Part shown: one piece after another, positions 63,636-64,000 of the stretch
How positions within the stretch are numbered: the first letter of the stretch is position 1
Layout of the letters: each line of letters begins with the position of its first letter
Assembly (NCBI GenBank): GCA_934096585.1
Contig: CAKOMG010000005.1
Span: 113,305-177,304 of the forward strand
Origin: an uncultured Bacilli bacterium
Lineage (GTDB): Bacteria; Bacillota_I; Bacilli_A; ML615J-28; CAG-698
Reading direction: 5' to 3'
DNA length: 64,000 nucleotides
Translations under genes and position numbers: made by a program
Notes under the pieces: generated by a model
What the model was told of the DNA's origin: nothing
What the model saw: only the letters and a program-made list of their open reading frames with translations
The model's database searches: none

Positions 63636-64000
63636 TTAAATTATTATATTATATATATCTTTCATAAATTTTCTTGCAAACTCCATAGCGTTATTTTCAT
63701 TTACAACATAAGCATCAATTACTTGTTTCCATGCAGCATTATATTTAAAAGCCTTTGCCCTATGTAACCCTTTTTCGAGCCATACTCCATATTCTGCTTT
63801 ATCAATATCAATATTGTATTTTGAAAAATCCTTACGGAATTTTCTAGGAAATATATGATGGGCATCTTCCCATGCTTTGCCACTTCTTCCTTCATGTTCC
63901 ATATTCTCGCCCAATTTACATCTATTATGTACTAATATTAAACTCTCCCCAACAAAGTAATTATGATTATCTTCAACTTCAAAGTTATATGTTTCTTCTT
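63636..64000 (-). CDS. Polymorphic toxin, C-terminal part (Hint end + HH-type nuclease-like tip)
   Basis: The frame is open to the right edge, so only the last 120 residues are seen; the smaller TTG-start frame at 63914 is not the real gene. The visible start, EETYNFEVEDNHNYFVGESL then ILVHN, is the end of a Hint/intein-like pre-toxin domain, with the cleavage Asn at codon 63926-63924. After it comes a 95-residue tip: WEDAHHIFPRKFRKDF, YNIDIDKAEYGVWLEKGLH and YNAAWKQVID. The HHxFP...NIDI...LH...YN..W pattern recalls SitA6-type HNH-like toxin tips, recalled from memory. It is probably a secreted antibacterial toxin released by self-cleavage. Confidence 0.8.
   Translation of the reverse strand, partial: EETYNFEVEDNHNYFVGESLILVHNRCKLGENMEHEGRSGKAWEDAHHIFPRKFRKDFSKYNIDIDKAEYGVWLEKGLHRAKAFKYNAAWKQVIDAYVVNENNAMEFARKFMKDIYNIII

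Noticed and set aside
1..64000. Mycoplasma-type genetic code with UGA as tryptophan
   Set aside because: Conserved proteins are complete with TGG for Trp, and TGA serves as stop at mrnC (41692-41694) and the 617-residue surface-protein gene (59770-59772).
1..64000. CRISPR arrays, insertion sequences, tRNA or rRNA genes
   Set aside because: I saw no regularly spaced repeats, transposase motifs, or cloverleaf sequences with conserved TTCGA-type arms in the intergenic regions.

Overview
The window is A+T-rich and gene-dense, with nearly every gene on the minus strand. It looks like the chromosome of a low-GC Firmicute of the Bacilli/Mollicutes-relative type (Erysipelotrichia, Acholeplasma-like or uncultured RF39-like lineages). 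Seen directly: Firmicutes gene order, strong AGGAGG ribosome-binding sites, TTGACA-17-TATAAT promoters, and UGA used as a stop (ATGA overlaps at 41692 and 59770), with Trp encoded by TGG in conserved genes. A class A penicillin-binding protein implies a peptidoglycan wall. The exact lineage is inference. I saw no tRNA, rRNA, CRISPR array or insertion sequence.

Layout (transcription mostly runs from high to low coordinates). 1-1143: the infC-rpmI-rplT operon with an L20-type leader and a probable AUA start for IF-3. 1174-4317: an ABC-transporter operon with two exported proteins of unknown function. 4390-13867: housekeeping genes (pepP, a CDF metal exporter, acpP, a lipid kinase, tex, cinA, ychF). 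13981-16325: the only convincing plus-strand genes, a small hypothetical and a class A PBP. 16370-23309: a membrane protein, a MurQ-like SIS protein, and tatD followed by three tandem trypsin-like (HtrA-type) lipoproteins. 23438-27720: the str operon rpsL-rpsG-fusA-tuf. 27973-29197: a small lipoprotein locus and a decayed cupin gene. 29264-43433: rpoBC, rplJL, rplKA, nusG, secE, rpmG, a SigH-like sigma factor, rlmB, mrnC and cysS, the classical Bacilli order. 43527-49607: a MarR-controlled heterodimeric ABC exporter and an OmpR-type two-component system. 49737-50576: rplM-rpsI. 50922-57512: dnaE-pfkA-metG-yitT family. 57575-61623: two large membrane-anchored surface proteins sharing a domain. 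61782-64000: a polymorphic-toxin locus.

The core is the information-processing backbone of the cell, and its ribosomal-protein operons carry visible leaders (L20, L10, probable L1, L11 and L13). The accessory layer is cell-surface biology: three secreted proteases, the ABC/exported-protein operon, the paired surface proteins and the toxin locus. Two of these loci (the 220-aa exported protein at 4317 and the 617-aa surface protein at 61623) share an unusual bipartite promoter motif, AGTAATTT-N10-CGGTAATTATAWT, which suggests a common regulator.

The most distinctive accessory element is at the right edge. It is the C-terminus of a protein with the end of a Hint (intein-like) pre-toxin domain, an LVHN cleavage motif and an HH-type nuclease-like toxin tip. 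Downstream lie a tightly linked unknown gene, a decayed gene fragment and a zinc-ribbon protein that resembles SitI6/imm11-type immunity proteins.
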